Shown one piece after another: positions 8,883-17,296 of a stretch of 64,000 bases of DNA (the first letter of the stretch is position 1; every line of letters starts with the position of its first letter). Both the position numbers and the translations under genes were made by a program. The stretch is from Desulfuromusa kysingii. Lineage in GTDB: Bacteria; Desulfobacterota; Desulfuromonadia; Desulfuromonadales; Geopsychrobacteraceae. The stretch spans positions 573,861 to 637,860 of the forward strand of contig NZ_FNQN01000001.1 in assembly GCF_900107645.1 (NCBI RefSeq), read 5' to 3'. The notes under the pieces were generated by a model. The model was given only the letters and a program-made list of their open reading frames with translations, searched no databases and was not told the DNA's origin.

Positions 8883-9485
8883 TTACGGACAGATAATTCG
8901 TCCTGCTTGACATTGAACCTCAACCATTTCGAACATGTTGGTTGTCCGACCCACTTTTAGCAGGTCTTTTTTCTGATAGAAATCAAGGCACAGTCCACAG
9001 CTGGCAATATCAACTCCACGAGAGACAAGAGTCTGTAAAGCCTCCAAAATATCAGAGCCCTCAGTGGTGAGGTTAATGCCACTATTGACGAACAGAATAA
9101 TGTCGGGAAGTGGTTCCATCTCCAGCAAGGTTGTCAGAAAATTGCGCATCAAGACCCGGCCAAATTCATCATCGCCTTGCCCCATTCGATCACTACCACA
9201 GTAAATAACCGTTTTCCCTGTGATGGCACTTTCATTGACCGCTTGGTTGACCGGTGTCACGTCGGATTCACCTGCGGCAGGAGTTAAATTGAGTCGGAAG
9301 TTGTTTCCTACAGCCGTAGCAGATGCCTGGTAGTTCATTTTCTCAGCTAATCGGGTGACGTTGTCTCGTCCTGCCTGGTCGCTGACAAGAACTTCAAGCG
9401 CTTGCCCGGGATTGGCGAGGATTTGTTTGCGGGTTTCGATAACGGGATAAGGGCATTGATGCTGACTGTAGTCAAGTTTGATCAT
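8883..9485 (-). CDS. yedF: Selenium-metabolism protein YedF (TusA-DsrE fusion)
   Basis: This 200-residue cytoplasmic protein carries an N-terminal TusA/SirA-like sulfurtransferase domain with the CPYP motif (Cys11) and a C-terminal DsrE-like domain with a CGLC pair (DIASCGLCLDFY). This two-domain form is the YedF family, which by phylogenetic profile goes with selenium users (selD). It is thought to handle reactive sulfur/selenium, but the exact reaction is not established. The start is ATG 9485, chosen because AGGAGG stands 7 bases before it; the frame stays open upstream to 9602 without family resemblance. It is relevant here as supporting context for a possible selenoprotein gene about 5 kb away. 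Confidence 0.85.
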   Translation of the reverse strand: MIKLDYSQHQCPYPVIETRKQILANPGQALEVLVSDQAGRDNVTRLAEKMNYQASATAVGNNFRLNLTPAAGESDVTPVNQAVNESAITGKTVIYCGSDRMGQGDDEFGRVLMRNFLTTLLEMEPLPDIILFVNSGINLTTEGSDILEALQTLVSRGVDIASCGLCLDFYQKKDLLKVGRTTNMFEMVEVQCQAGRIICP

Positions 9486-9924
9486 GGTCTTTCCTCCTGA
9501 ATTTTGAATGATAGCTAAGAGTATAATAACTACCAGATAAAGTACAATGGGGAGATCAAAATGATTGTCGATAAGAAATACTGTTCGACCGATAAGAAAC
9601 ACTTATTTGTTTCGGTATTTTGAACATTTACCTGAGGAGTGTCGACTAAACAACAGTAACCAACTTTGTAATATTAATCTTAATGTCAATATCTGAATAG
9701 ATGTATAAGTCGCTGAAATAAAATATGAAACAGCAAAAGCCCATGAATTTATGAGAGTATAAGTAACTTATATATATAATTATTCGAAATATTGGTTGAA
9801 AAATGATTTGAAAACAATTAAATATAGGTGCCGCTGGATATATAAATATATCAGTGTTGATTGTTCGTATCGGTTGGGCACAAATGGAGTGCCGTGATTA
9901 AACCTCAACCAAGGAGATAGAGAA
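9486..9924. other. AT-rich divergent intergenic region
   Basis: These 439 bases separate yedF (leftward) from the monoheme cytochrome gene (rightward). It is clearly AT-richer than its surroundings, with a run of alternating TA near 9770. It must hold both promoters, but I could not fix convincing -35/-10 pairs. The cytochrome gene has a good Shine-Dalgarno sequence (AAGGAG at 9910-9915). No RNA gene or riboswitch was recognised. Confidence 0.5.
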
Positions 9925-10251
9925 ATGAATTGGAAAGCTTTTTTGATGATTGGCTTAATTTTGACCGCATTCACTGCGACAAGTGCTTTAGCGATCGAAG
10001 GTGGTAACGCCCGTAAAGGGAAACACTTATTTAAAAAGAGCTGTAAGAGTTGTCATGACTCTGGTGGTGAAGGTGGTGAACTGACTCCAATGTCAAAAAC
10101 TATGTCTCAGTGGGACCGTTACTTCAAAAAGAAAACCGATGATCATCCAGGGGAAGTTTTTAAGACGATTTCAGACAAAGATAAAAAAGATATCAATCAG
10201 TTCTTGCATGATAGTGCCGCTGATTCACCTGCTCCTGCCACTTGCGGTTAA
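9925..10251 (+). CDS. Small periplasmic monoheme cytochrome c
   Basis: This 108-residue protein has a Sec signal peptide ending in TSALA (cleavage after residue 23) and one heme site CKSCH at 40-44. Met57 or Met61 (TPMSKTMSQW) could be the second axial ligand. It fits a class-I-like small cytochrome of the kind found in Geobacter relatives; the C-terminus ends ATCG with an extra Cys. ATG 9925 follows AAGGAG. It is the first gene of a row (DUF3373 barrel, then octaheme cytochrome) and is likely a soluble electron carrier in the periplasm serving those partners. That pairing is inferred from gene order. Confidence 0.85.
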   Translation: MNWKAFLMIGLILTAFTATSALAIEGGNARKGKHLFKKSCKSCHDSGGEGGELTPMSKTMSQWDRYFKKKTDDHPGEVFKTISDKDKKDINQFLHDSAADSPAPATCG

Positions 10252-10295
10252 GTCCAACTATTTGCTCGTACAACTACTTTAGGAGGTAACCCTGT

Positions 10296-12110
10296 ATGAA
10301 TCGTTTTATCGTTCTATTGCTGGCATCATTGCTGGCATTACCAACCATCTCATTTGCTGCTCCGACGATTGAAGAGCTCCAAAAGCAGATCGCTGACATT
10401 GTAGAAGAACTGGATGATCTTAATGATCGCCTTGAGAAACCGGAGCGCCATTCTGCTTTGGATCGGATCAGCTTCTCTGGAGATTTGCGGACTACAGCAG
10501 ATTCCCTCCACTACCAAGATATTACCTTTAATCCTGGGATTAAGGTTGATTTTGATGCGTTTAGTGCGGATATGATGGCTGGAACTTTTAGTACTCAACT
10601 AACTGATGCTGGTGGAAATGGTCTAACTTTCTTGGTTGGGGACCCGGGAACGAATTCAAATAATATTTATCAAATGCTTGGAGGTGATCTTAACCCTAAT
10701 GCGAACCAGCTAACACCTTTAACTCAGATGATGCTTCAGAACTCAGAAATGGTTGATGGTTTTATGGCTGGACAATTGTCCGGTGTCATGCCCTTTGCCT
10801 TAGCTCAAGCTGCTCAAACTTCTGATATCAACAACGATATCATGTACACAACCCGCCTTCGTCTCAACATGAAAGCTGACATTGCCAGCAACATGAACTT
10901 TTCTGGTCGTCTCAATATGTACAAAGCTTGGGGAGATTCTTCTGGTTCTCGGGTGTTTGACTCTTGGGATGCCTTCGCAATGGACGGGACCAGTAGTGGA
11001 CAACCTTCTGGCGATACCCTGCATGTAGAGCGTGCTTTCTTTAACTGGAAAGATATTGCTGGCAGTGATTTCTATTTTTCTGTTGGTCGGCGTCCATCAA
11101 CTTATGGCCCTCCATCAAACTATCGTGAAAACGAACTGCGAGGTGGAACACCATCGGGGCATCTGGTTAACTTTAACTTTGATGGTTTTACTATTGGCTA
11201 TCATCTCAGTGAAATCACCGGAATGGAAGGCCAATCAGTCCGTTTCTGTTATGGTCAGGGATTTGAATCTGAATATGGCAACGGTTCCTTGTTCAATGGT
11301 GATATCACCTCAAATCTGGATGATACCCATCTTGGCGGTTTCAATATTGATGTTTTCAATGATGGTAAGACTCTGGTTCAGGCAACTTTGTTCAGGGCTC
11401 AAGATGTTGTTGATGGTTTTACAGGTGTTTTTGCTTTTCCAACCCAGTTTGCTGAGCTATTTGCAGGTACCTTGTATACAGACATGCAAAAATTCTCCAA
11501 TATGAACTTTAATGTCCGTTATACCCCAAGTACGGTTATTGGTAATATTAACTTGATCGCTCTTGGCTTAACCCGTGAAGAAGATAATGGCATTAACTGG
11601 TTTGCTTCTTTCGGCATGACCCAACTTGAGTCAAATGGTGAAGCTGGAATGTTTGGTGGTATGGGTACCGATGCTGTTTTTGAGGCGCAACTCAGTGACG
11701 ATGGTTCAGAGATCTATATGATGCCAGCTCGCGCTGAAGATGATGATACCCAAGAAGGTTACGGAGTTTACGTTGGTATCCAGGTTCCTGCTCCTATGGG
11801 CAAGTTTGGTTTGGAGTATAACTATGGATCCAAGTACTGGACACCGTTCACCCAAGCACAAGATGATCTCGTCGGTAGTAAACTGTCGACTCGTGGCCAT
11901 GTAGGCGAGGTTTACTATATCTTTGATATTAATCCACGCGCCTTTATCAAAATTGGTGGTCTATATTATGACTACGAATACACTGGTAGTGGCTCTCCAG
12001 TTGGCAAGCCGGTCAAAGTGTCGGATGTTCAGGATGGTGAAGCATATTCTTTACTACCAGTTGTTGATACTGCTTGGGATGCATACGCTAAAATTACCAT
12101 GCAGTTTTAA
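10296..12110 (+). CDS. DUF3373 outer-membrane beta-barrel protein
   Basis: This 604-residue exported protein has a signal peptide to about residue 22 (ISFAA), then a short coiled-coil (IEELQKQIADIVEELDDLND), then the family-type ALDRISFSGDLR and a long stretch of alternating beta strands ending in KITMQF with terminal Phe, the usual barrel end. DUF3373 proteins occur in Geobacter-like bacteria and Campylobacterota, often beside multiheme cytochromes. They are thought to be porins that let electron carriers or substrates pass. There is no heme motif. The start is ATG 10296 with AGGAGGT upstream, 44 bases after the small cytochrome gene, so the two are likely co-transcribed. Confidence 0.8.
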   Translation: MNRFIVLLLASLLALPTISFAAPTIEELQKQIADIVEELDDLNDRLEKPERHSALDRISFSGDLRTTADSLHYQDITFNPGIKVDFDAFSADMMAGTFSTQLTDAGGNGLTFLVGDPGTNSNNIYQMLGGDLNPNANQLTPLTQMMLQNSEMVDGFMAGQLSGVMPFALAQAAQTSDINNDIMYTTRLRLNMKADIASNMNFSGRLNMYKAWGDSSGSRVFDSWDAFAMDGTSSGQPSGDTLHVERAFFNWKDIAGSDFYFSVGRRPSTYGPPSNYRENELRGGTPSGHLVNFNFDGFTIGYHLSEITGMEGQSVRFCYGQGFESEYGNGSLFNGDITSNLDDTHLGGFNIDVFNDGKTLVQATLFRAQDVVDGFTGVFAFPTQFAELFAGTLYTDMQKFSNMNFNVRYTPSTVIGNINLIALGLTREEDNGINWFASFGMTQLESNGEAGMFGGMGTDAVFEAQLSDDGSEIYMMPARAEDDDTQEGYGVYVGIQVPAPMGKFGLEYNYGSKYWTPFTQAQDDLVGSKLSTRGHVGEVYYIFDINPRAFIKIGGLYYDYEYTGSGSPVGKPVKVSDVQDGEAYSLLPVVDTAWDAYAKITMQF

Positions 12111-12134
12111 TTATAATAGCTAGAAGCTTCAAGA

Positions 12135-12170
12135 GAAGGGGAGAGGTCTTAAGATCTTTCCCTTTCTTTG
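12135..12170 (+). terminator. Hairpin after the DUF3373 gene (weak terminator or attenuator)
   Basis: A 14-bp stem with some G-T pairs (GAAGGGGAGAGGTC / GATCTTTCCCTTTC, loop TTAA) is followed by only three T. It may reduce, not stop, transcription into the octaheme cytochrome gene. Confidence 0.5.
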
Positions 12171-12225
12171 GCTAAAATGCATCTAATAACCTGTATATTT
12201 AATTAATAAGATAAGGGCGGATTTG

Positions 12226-13575
12226 ATGAAAAAGATATTATTATGCGTTTCAGTCGCGATGTTGTTATCAATAACAGCTTATGCAACTGATCACAGTGAG
12301 TTTATTGAGGGTCCATTTGCGGATGCCACTGAAGTCACAAAAACCTGCCTCGAATGTCATGAAGATGCTGCCATTGATTTCATGAAGACTCCCCACTGGA
12401 CCTGGGAGCGGAAACAGGTTGCCAATGGTAAAGAGGTCACAATTGGTAAAAAGAATCTGCTAAACAACTACTGTGGTACTGTATCGAGTAATGAGGTTCA
12501 CTGTATGGAGTGTCATGCCGGTTACGGGTGGAAAGATAAGAACTTCGATTTTACCGACAAAACGCGCGTTGACTGTTTGGTCTGTCACGATACGACTGGA
12601 ACTTACCACAAGGATGGCGATAACGCCGGTTGGCCCAAAGAGCACGTAAATCTTGAAGAGGTTGCTAAAGAAGTTGGATTGCCTGTTCGTCAAAACTGTA
12701 ATTCGTGTCACGCATTAGGTGGTGGTGGTAATAACGCCAAAAATGGTGATATCAGCCTAGTGCTTGATTATCCTGACCGTTCTATCGATGTTCATATGGA
12801 TGCTGATGGTAATGACTTCCAGTGTCAGGAGTGTCACAAGACTGAGGACCACTATATCCCGGGTGCAAACCTACAGACCTCTCCTGATGGGTTCAATGCG
12901 ATCAGTTGTGAAGGCTGTCACGATGCCGAGCCTCATGAGCAGTCACGGCTCAACGCCCACGCCAAGCGTGTCGCTTGTCAGACCTGTCATATTCCGGTTT
13001 ATGCGAAAGAAGATCCTACTCAGATGGACTGGGATTGGTCAACAGGCGGTAAAGACGAGTCGCCAGCAGGTATTGACGGTAAAATTGTTCGGTACAAAAA
13101 AACAGTCGGAACACAGACCTGGAAAGCAGACCAAGAGCCAAGCTATGCTTGGTTTAACGGTAAAGCAGGAATCTACTTAGTGGGTGATAAGATTGACCCG
13201 AAAGTTCCAACTCCACTTGCTTGGCCGCTGGGTGATATCAATGACAAAACTGCTAAAATTCACCCATTTAAGATCCACACCGGTAAGCAGATTTACGATA
13301 CAAAGAATAATTATTTAATTACCAACCACATTTATGGCCCGGATGCTTTCTGGACGACTGCCGATTGGGCACTGTCTGCAAAAATTGGTATGGAGACCAG
13401 TGGCCTGCCTTACAGTGGTGAGTACGGTTTTGCACCGACAACTATGCACTGGCGAATTGACCACATGGTCGCCCCGGCTGAAGAGGCTCTCGGGTGTCTG
13501 GATTGTCATGGAGACAACGGCCGGATGGACTGGGCTGCTCTGGGTTACAAAGGGGATCCCATTGACGGAAAATAA
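12226..13575 (+). CDS. Octaheme c-type cytochrome, tetrathionate reductase (OTR) family
   Basis: This 449-residue periplasmic protein has a signal peptide (cleavage near TAYA, residue 20). It has exactly eight CXXCH sites: 41-45, 93-97, 117-121, 158-162, 200-204, 228-232, 251-255 and 424-428. The spacing, with seven hemes in the first 255 residues and one near the end, is that of the Shewanella octaheme tetrathionate reductase family. In that family one heme has a lysine ligand and forms the active site. OTR reduces tetrathionate, and also nitrite and hydroxylamine in vitro, so the physiological substrate here is open. ATG 12226 is preferred over TTG 12223. It follows the monoheme cytochrome and DUF3373 barrel, which may deliver electrons or substrate. 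Confidence 0.88.
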   Translation: MKKILLCVSVAMLLSITAYATDHSEFIEGPFADATEVTKTCLECHEDAAIDFMKTPHWTWERKQVANGKEVTIGKKNLLNNYCGTVSSNEVHCMECHAGYGWKDKNFDFTDKTRVDCLVCHDTTGTYHKDGDNAGWPKEHVNLEEVAKEVGLPVRQNCNSCHALGGGGNNAKNGDISLVLDYPDRSIDVHMDADGNDFQCQECHKTEDHYIPGANLQTSPDGFNAISCEGCHDAEPHEQSRLNAHAKRVACQTCHIPVYAKEDPTQMDWDWSTGGKDESPAGIDGKIVRYKKTVGTQTWKADQEPSYAWFNGKAGIYLVGDKIDPKVPTPLAWPLGDINDKTAKIHPFKIHTGKQIYDTKNNYLITNHIYGPDAFWTTADWALSAKIGMETSGLPYSGEYGFAPTTMHWRIDHMVAPAEEALGCLDCHGDNGRMDWAALGYKGDPIDGK

Positions 13576-13599
13576 GATCTGATATGTAGATATGTATCG

Positions 13600-13633
13600 A
13601 GCGGGGCAGATTTAATTCTGTCCCGCTTTTTTT
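13600..13633 (+). terminator. Rho-independent terminator after the octaheme cytochrome gene
   Basis: AGCGGGGCAGA pairs with TCTGTCCCGCT (one G-T pair) around a short loop and is followed by seven T. It lies 25 bases past the stop codon and closes the cytochrome-barrel-octaheme unit. Confidence 0.9.
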
Positions 13634-13651
13634 ATGGATGAACGCTTGATC

Positions 13652-13839
13652 GCCACCAAGGACACCAAGGAAAACAATTCATTTAACGGAGAGACGCGGA
13701 GACGGAGAGCATGGAGAGAAAAGAAAACCGTTTTGTTTGAGTTTAAAGTAAATCAAAACTTGATCTTCTCATTTCGACTTTCTCTGCACCTCTGTGTCTC
13801 AGCGTTAAAGCCTTTGTTTTTCTTGGTGTCCTTGGTGGC
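13652..13839. repeat. Intergenic inverted repeat element (best copy)
   Basis: This element of about 188 bp is bounded by GCCACCAAGGACACCAAGG on the left and its near-exact complement CTTGGTGTCCTTGGTGGC on the right. An inner imperfect inverted pair (AACGGAGAGACGCGGAGA and TCTGTGTCTCAGCGTT) lies inside, so the whole can fold as one long hairpin. It contains an open frame on the plus strand, but the peptide only reflects the repeat. Such elements are known in many environmental proteobacterial genomes. It sits between two convergent terminators, and together with them fills the gap 13576-13911. Confidence 0.8.
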
Positions 13840-13853
13840 TAATCATCCGTACA

Positions 13854-13884
13854 ATAAAAAAGCCCGACTGTTTCCAGTCGGGCT
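13854..13884 (-). terminator. Rho-independent terminator of the decaheme/barrel operon
   Basis: On the minus strand AGCCCGACTG, loop GAAA, CAGTCGGGCT is followed by six T. It is a perfect 10-bp stem, 28 bases beyond the barrel stop codon at 13912 and well beyond the internal UGA at 14335. The transcript unit therefore includes the region after the UGA. Confidence 0.92.
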
Positions 13885-13911
13885 AAAATAAATCATTTCA
13901 GTATTTAAGAA

Positions 13912-16197
13912 TTAGAAATTAAAACCAACACCGACATAACCGTAATAAGCGGTTCCATCTTCGTCACCGTAGACATATTCTTCATCCATGTTGAAAATAT
14001 CATAGGTGAAAGAGGCGGTTGTGTAGAAAGCCTCAGTGAAGTTGTAGGTACCACCAGTGGTCAGCTGATACTGCTCGTAAGAGAGATCAGAATAAGAGTC
14101 GATCAGGTTGTTTTGAACCCAGGTGTCATAACTGTAGCCAGCTGTGGAAAGGGCTGCACGCTCTGTGAAATTCCAATCCCAGGTGCTTTCAGCATTGTTG
14201 TAGGTCAGTCCTGCATTAAGATGCAGTTTTTTTGTGGCTTGGTAATTAACATCAAGAGAAAGTGTATGAACATCTGATTTATACTCGGCAACGCTGCAAT
14301 ACGAGCCAAACTGGCTCGATGAAACATTGTTCGCTCAGCCATGGTACCAGCCGACGCAGATCCGATTCTCTGTGTCCTGTTTATTGAATGTGTAGGACAT
14401 CGTCAAATTGATTTTGTCACTTGGAGCGTAATAGAAAGAGATCCCTGGGACATAACTGTCCTGTTTGTATTTAACGGAATCATTGTCCTCCATGCGAACC
14501 CGTGCAAAAATGGTCGCAGCCATATTGGCTGAAGGCGCCCATGTTGAAGCCAATTTGATTTCATGAACGTTTTCGGGGTCAACAGAGGTTTCTAACATGC
14601 GGTTGGGGTAGACACTGTTCCAGTAGAAGACAAATCCAGTCCCGTCGCCATTGTCAGTATTTCCGGCATCACCTATAAAATCAGTGGTAGTTCCTGTGGC
14701 AAGGCCTGGATAGATAGAGCTCAAATAATCAGCTGATTGCAATATACCGGTATGAGCACCGTTGAGTGGATCGCTGATATCCTGATATTGATAACTGACT
14801 CTACCGGAGAGTTTTCTATTGAAGCGTGATTTGATAGAAACCTTGAAAGAGTTCGTTTTCGTGTCGTTAAGTTCTTCTTCTTGGCGGTCAATTTCCTCAT
14901 ATTCATAACCTAGGCGTAAAGTTGTCCCTCTTGCCAACCGATAAACACCATCAATCCCAAATTCGGTGACTTCGCGGGCTTCAGAAGATTCGTATTCAAC
15001 TTCACCGGTCACGGTATCGTATCCGTCAATACCAATATTGGTTGCACCAATCAGTTCTGTATATGTCAGCGTATAGTCAGAGGTATCAACTTCATAGGTA
15101 CCACCACGAACAGAGAGACGGAGGCCACCGATTTTTGTTGCCCCTTTGAGGAAAAAAGACTCAAATTCGCTGGTTAGGGTGTCGGTATCTATTGAATATG
15201 TTCCGTCTTCGCCCTCTTTATCGGATTCAACCTCAGCGTTGACATAAGCTGCAGTCACCGAAGAATTACTGTCAATGTCTACACGTGCTTTGAGATGATG
15301 CATATCTTTTTTGGAATCAGGAGTGACTTTGTAGGATTGTGATCCCGAGTACAGTAACTGATCAGCATCAGCGACGCCCCCATGAGTGCCTGGAGAACTG
15401 AGGAAGTTGTAAGTGGGGTCGGCCCCATCTTCAGTGAATTCGCGATGGAGGTAGTCGTACTCTACCGTTACCTGACCAAATTTCCCGGTTGCTCCAAAGG
15501 TGAAATCTTCAGTGCGTTCATCAATTTCATTTGCATTTGCTTGAACGTGACACTGGTTACATTTACTTGCAGTGATCGCTTGTTCCTGCCCTTGACGAGT
15601 TTCAATTCGCATTCCAGCGTGGAACTCGATATTCGGGAGCGCTGGCAGGTGTAGGCTTGATTCCGCTTCAGTTTCACGGCGGGTGACGATGTAATCGTTG
15701 TCCATCTCCTGAGCGTAGCGCTCATTGGCTTCCGCGATGGTATCAACGCCAAGCTGCCCGACGGTGGCATCTGTCGTGACTCGTGGCTGGTCCCCTCCAG
15801 CATCATTGCGGAGTGTAGCACCGAGATGCAGTAGGTTGTCGTGATCTTTCCAATGCTCTAGAACTTGGTGGTCAAATCCAAATTTGAAGATTCGACTGGC
15901 GTCAAATTCAAGATTGATTTCTTGGTCACGTGGTCCCATTAGATCAACATCTAATCCGAAACTTGATCCTTCACTAATTGATTCCAGAGACAGGCTTGGT
16001 GAAAAACTGAAGCCTTCCTCCGATCTTGTGTTTACATATTCGTTGACGCGTGCAGGACTGTCGTCAGTATCCATGCCGGAAATGCCGATCTCAATATGGC
16101 CGCTGGTTGCTGTTTCTTCAGCGCTTGCCATGGTTGAGGTCGTCATTAAAGTCAGGATTGACAGTAATGCAAGCAGCCAGATATGGCGTAGCTTCAT
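13912..16197 (-). CDS. MtrB/PioB-type outer-membrane barrel with in-frame UGA (codon 621)
   Basis: This is the barrel partner of the upstream decaheme cytochrome. Start ATG 16197 follows AGGAGG at 7 bases; a signal peptide ends near MASA. The body is alternating beta-strand sequence. A heme-type CNQCH motif is at 213-217, unusual inside a porin but I believe seen in related Geobacter-type proteins. At 14337-14335 a UGA interrupts the frame after CVGWYHG. Reading on in the same frame gives 140 more codons without a stop: ANNVSSSQFGSYCSV, further strands, and the barrel end YYGYVGVGFNF with terminal Phe. Total length with the UGA decoded is 761 residues. A conventional call would end at 14335 with a barrel lacking its last strands. 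Possible readings are selenocysteine insertion, recent nonsense mutation, or base-call error. No frameshift is involved. Confidence 0.8.
14302..14318 (-). promoter_or_regulatory. SECIS-like hairpin downstream of the in-frame UGA
   Basis: In the mRNA sense, 16 bases after the UGA, CGAGCCA and TGGCTCG form a perfect 7-bp stem with loop GUU. The loop begins with G and lies about 24 bases from the UGA. This agrees with the bacterial SECIS pattern as I recall it (stem-loop close after the UGA, small apical loop with an early G). The short AAU/AUU pair outside it could extend the structure. It may also be chance. Confidence 0.45.
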
Positions 16198-16213
16198 TTT
16201 AATCCTCCTCATA

Positions 16214-17191
16214 TTAACGGGTCAGACCGCCACCTGTGAGCGGTTGAGATGGTGAATCACTACCGTGAACGACTGCGTGGCAGGTTGTGCACTTGGTACC
16301 AAATGACATCTGAAAACCCTCTGTGCCATGTGGGTTTGCCGCAGTTGTTGTCGCATCCGACTCGTCATTTGCCTCATTTCCTAACCGCAACAAATGGAAA
16401 TGGCCTTCATGGCATTGCAGACACAAAAATGGCTCATTCTGAACCAGCAGGTTGTTGGCAACTGAACCATGTGGATCGTGGCAGATCGTACAGTCGTCTT
16501 CAACCGGGGCATGACCGAATACAAATGGACCTTGATAGCGGGTGTGGCAGTCGAGGCACAGATCGTTGGTGCGTTCGTGGGTGGTTAACTCCCCATGGGG
16601 GTTGTGGCAGTCACCACAGCTCATCTTGCCCTCTTTGATCGGGTGATGAGATGGGAAGTTGGCTTTTGCCTGCATTTCCTGATGACAGGAGTAGCACAGC
16701 TCAGGATCTTCTTGCTTCAGGTTCGCTTTAAGGGGTTCTTCAGCGTGCATGCTGTGGCAGTCGGTACAGCTGAGGTCGGCTAATGCATGCTCACTGTGGG
16801 TCCAATCCATCAGACTGCCGTCCGTGTGACATTTGGCACAGATAGCGCCAACTTCTTCAGCGGCAAGCTCGGCTGGACGGAGAATCATATCGGTGTCTCC
16901 TTCACCATCAACGTGCAGGCTGCCGGGACCGTGGCAGGATTCGCAGCCTTTTTCTGCACCTAACATTTCAAAATCAGCCAGACGCCCGTGAACGTTGCGA
17001 CTGAAATTTTCTGCCATATCATCATGGCATTCGAGACAGGTGTCCTGTCCCACGTAGCTGGCACCATCGACTTGCGGCATGCTAAGCATCTTCTCTCTGA
17101 TTGCACCTGTCGCACATGCGGCCAAGAACATCACCAGGAGAAGGACACTCACCAGCCTGCCGGTTTTAATGCCGGTTGACTTGAATAACAT
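16214..17191 (-). CDS. Decaheme c-type cytochrome lipoprotein, DmsE/MtrA family
   Basis: This 325-residue protein has ten CXXCH motifs (starting at C52, 83, 118, 142, 166, 192, 212, 234, 257 and 301), the even spacing of the MtrA/PioA/DmsE decaheme family. These cytochromes sit inside or under an MtrB-type barrel and carry electrons across the outer membrane. Unlike typical soluble MtrA, it has a lipobox (FLAAC, Cys26), so it is probably lipid-anchored. The barrel gene follows 16 bases after its stop and is surely co-transcribed; no third, outer-surface cytochrome is present in the unit. A LysR-type gene is divergent upstream. The start ATG 17191 has AAAGGAGG before it. Confidence 0.92.
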   Translation of the reverse strand: MLFKSTGIKTGRLVSVLLLVMFLAACATGAIREKMLSMPQVDGASYVGQDTCLECHDDMAENFSRNVHGRLADFEMLGAEKGCESCHGPGSLHVDGEGDTDMILRPAELAAEEVGAICAKCHTDGSLMDWTHSEHALADLSCTDCHSMHAEEPLKANLKQEDPELCYSCHQEMQAKANFPSHHPIKEGKMSCGDCHNPHGELTTHERTNDLCLDCHTRYQGPFVFGHAPVEDDCTICHDPHGSVANNLLVQNEPFLCLQCHEGHFHLLRLGNEANDESDATTTAANPHGTEGFQMSFGTKCTTCHAVVHGSDSPSQPLTGGGLTR

Positions 17192-17296
17192 GTTGCCTCC
17201 TTTAAAGTCTCAAAATGAGAGTTGAGCGGTTCAATCTTTTTTGCTCATTAATAACGTGCCCCACAGATAATATAAATCCTCCTTTCTTGCGGGGAA

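Noticed and set aside
9486..9924. c-di-GMP riboswitch (GEMM) before the cytochrome genes
   Set aside because: Such switches are frequent in Geobacter upstream of cytochromes, but the conserved core (GGGACGCAAAG-like) is not present here or in the 17192-17490 region.
13634..13891. 85-codon open frame as a gene
   Set aside because: It lies wholly over the long inverted repeat; the peptide (Lys/Arg-rich first half, hydrophobic second half) is the translation of the repeat arms, as also seen at repeat copies in other genomes.
14335..16212. Treating the barrel as a normal gene ending at 14335, or as a frameshift
   Set aside because: The sequence after 14335 continues the barrel in the same frame up to a proper terminal strand, so there is no frameshift, and ending there would lose the last strands.
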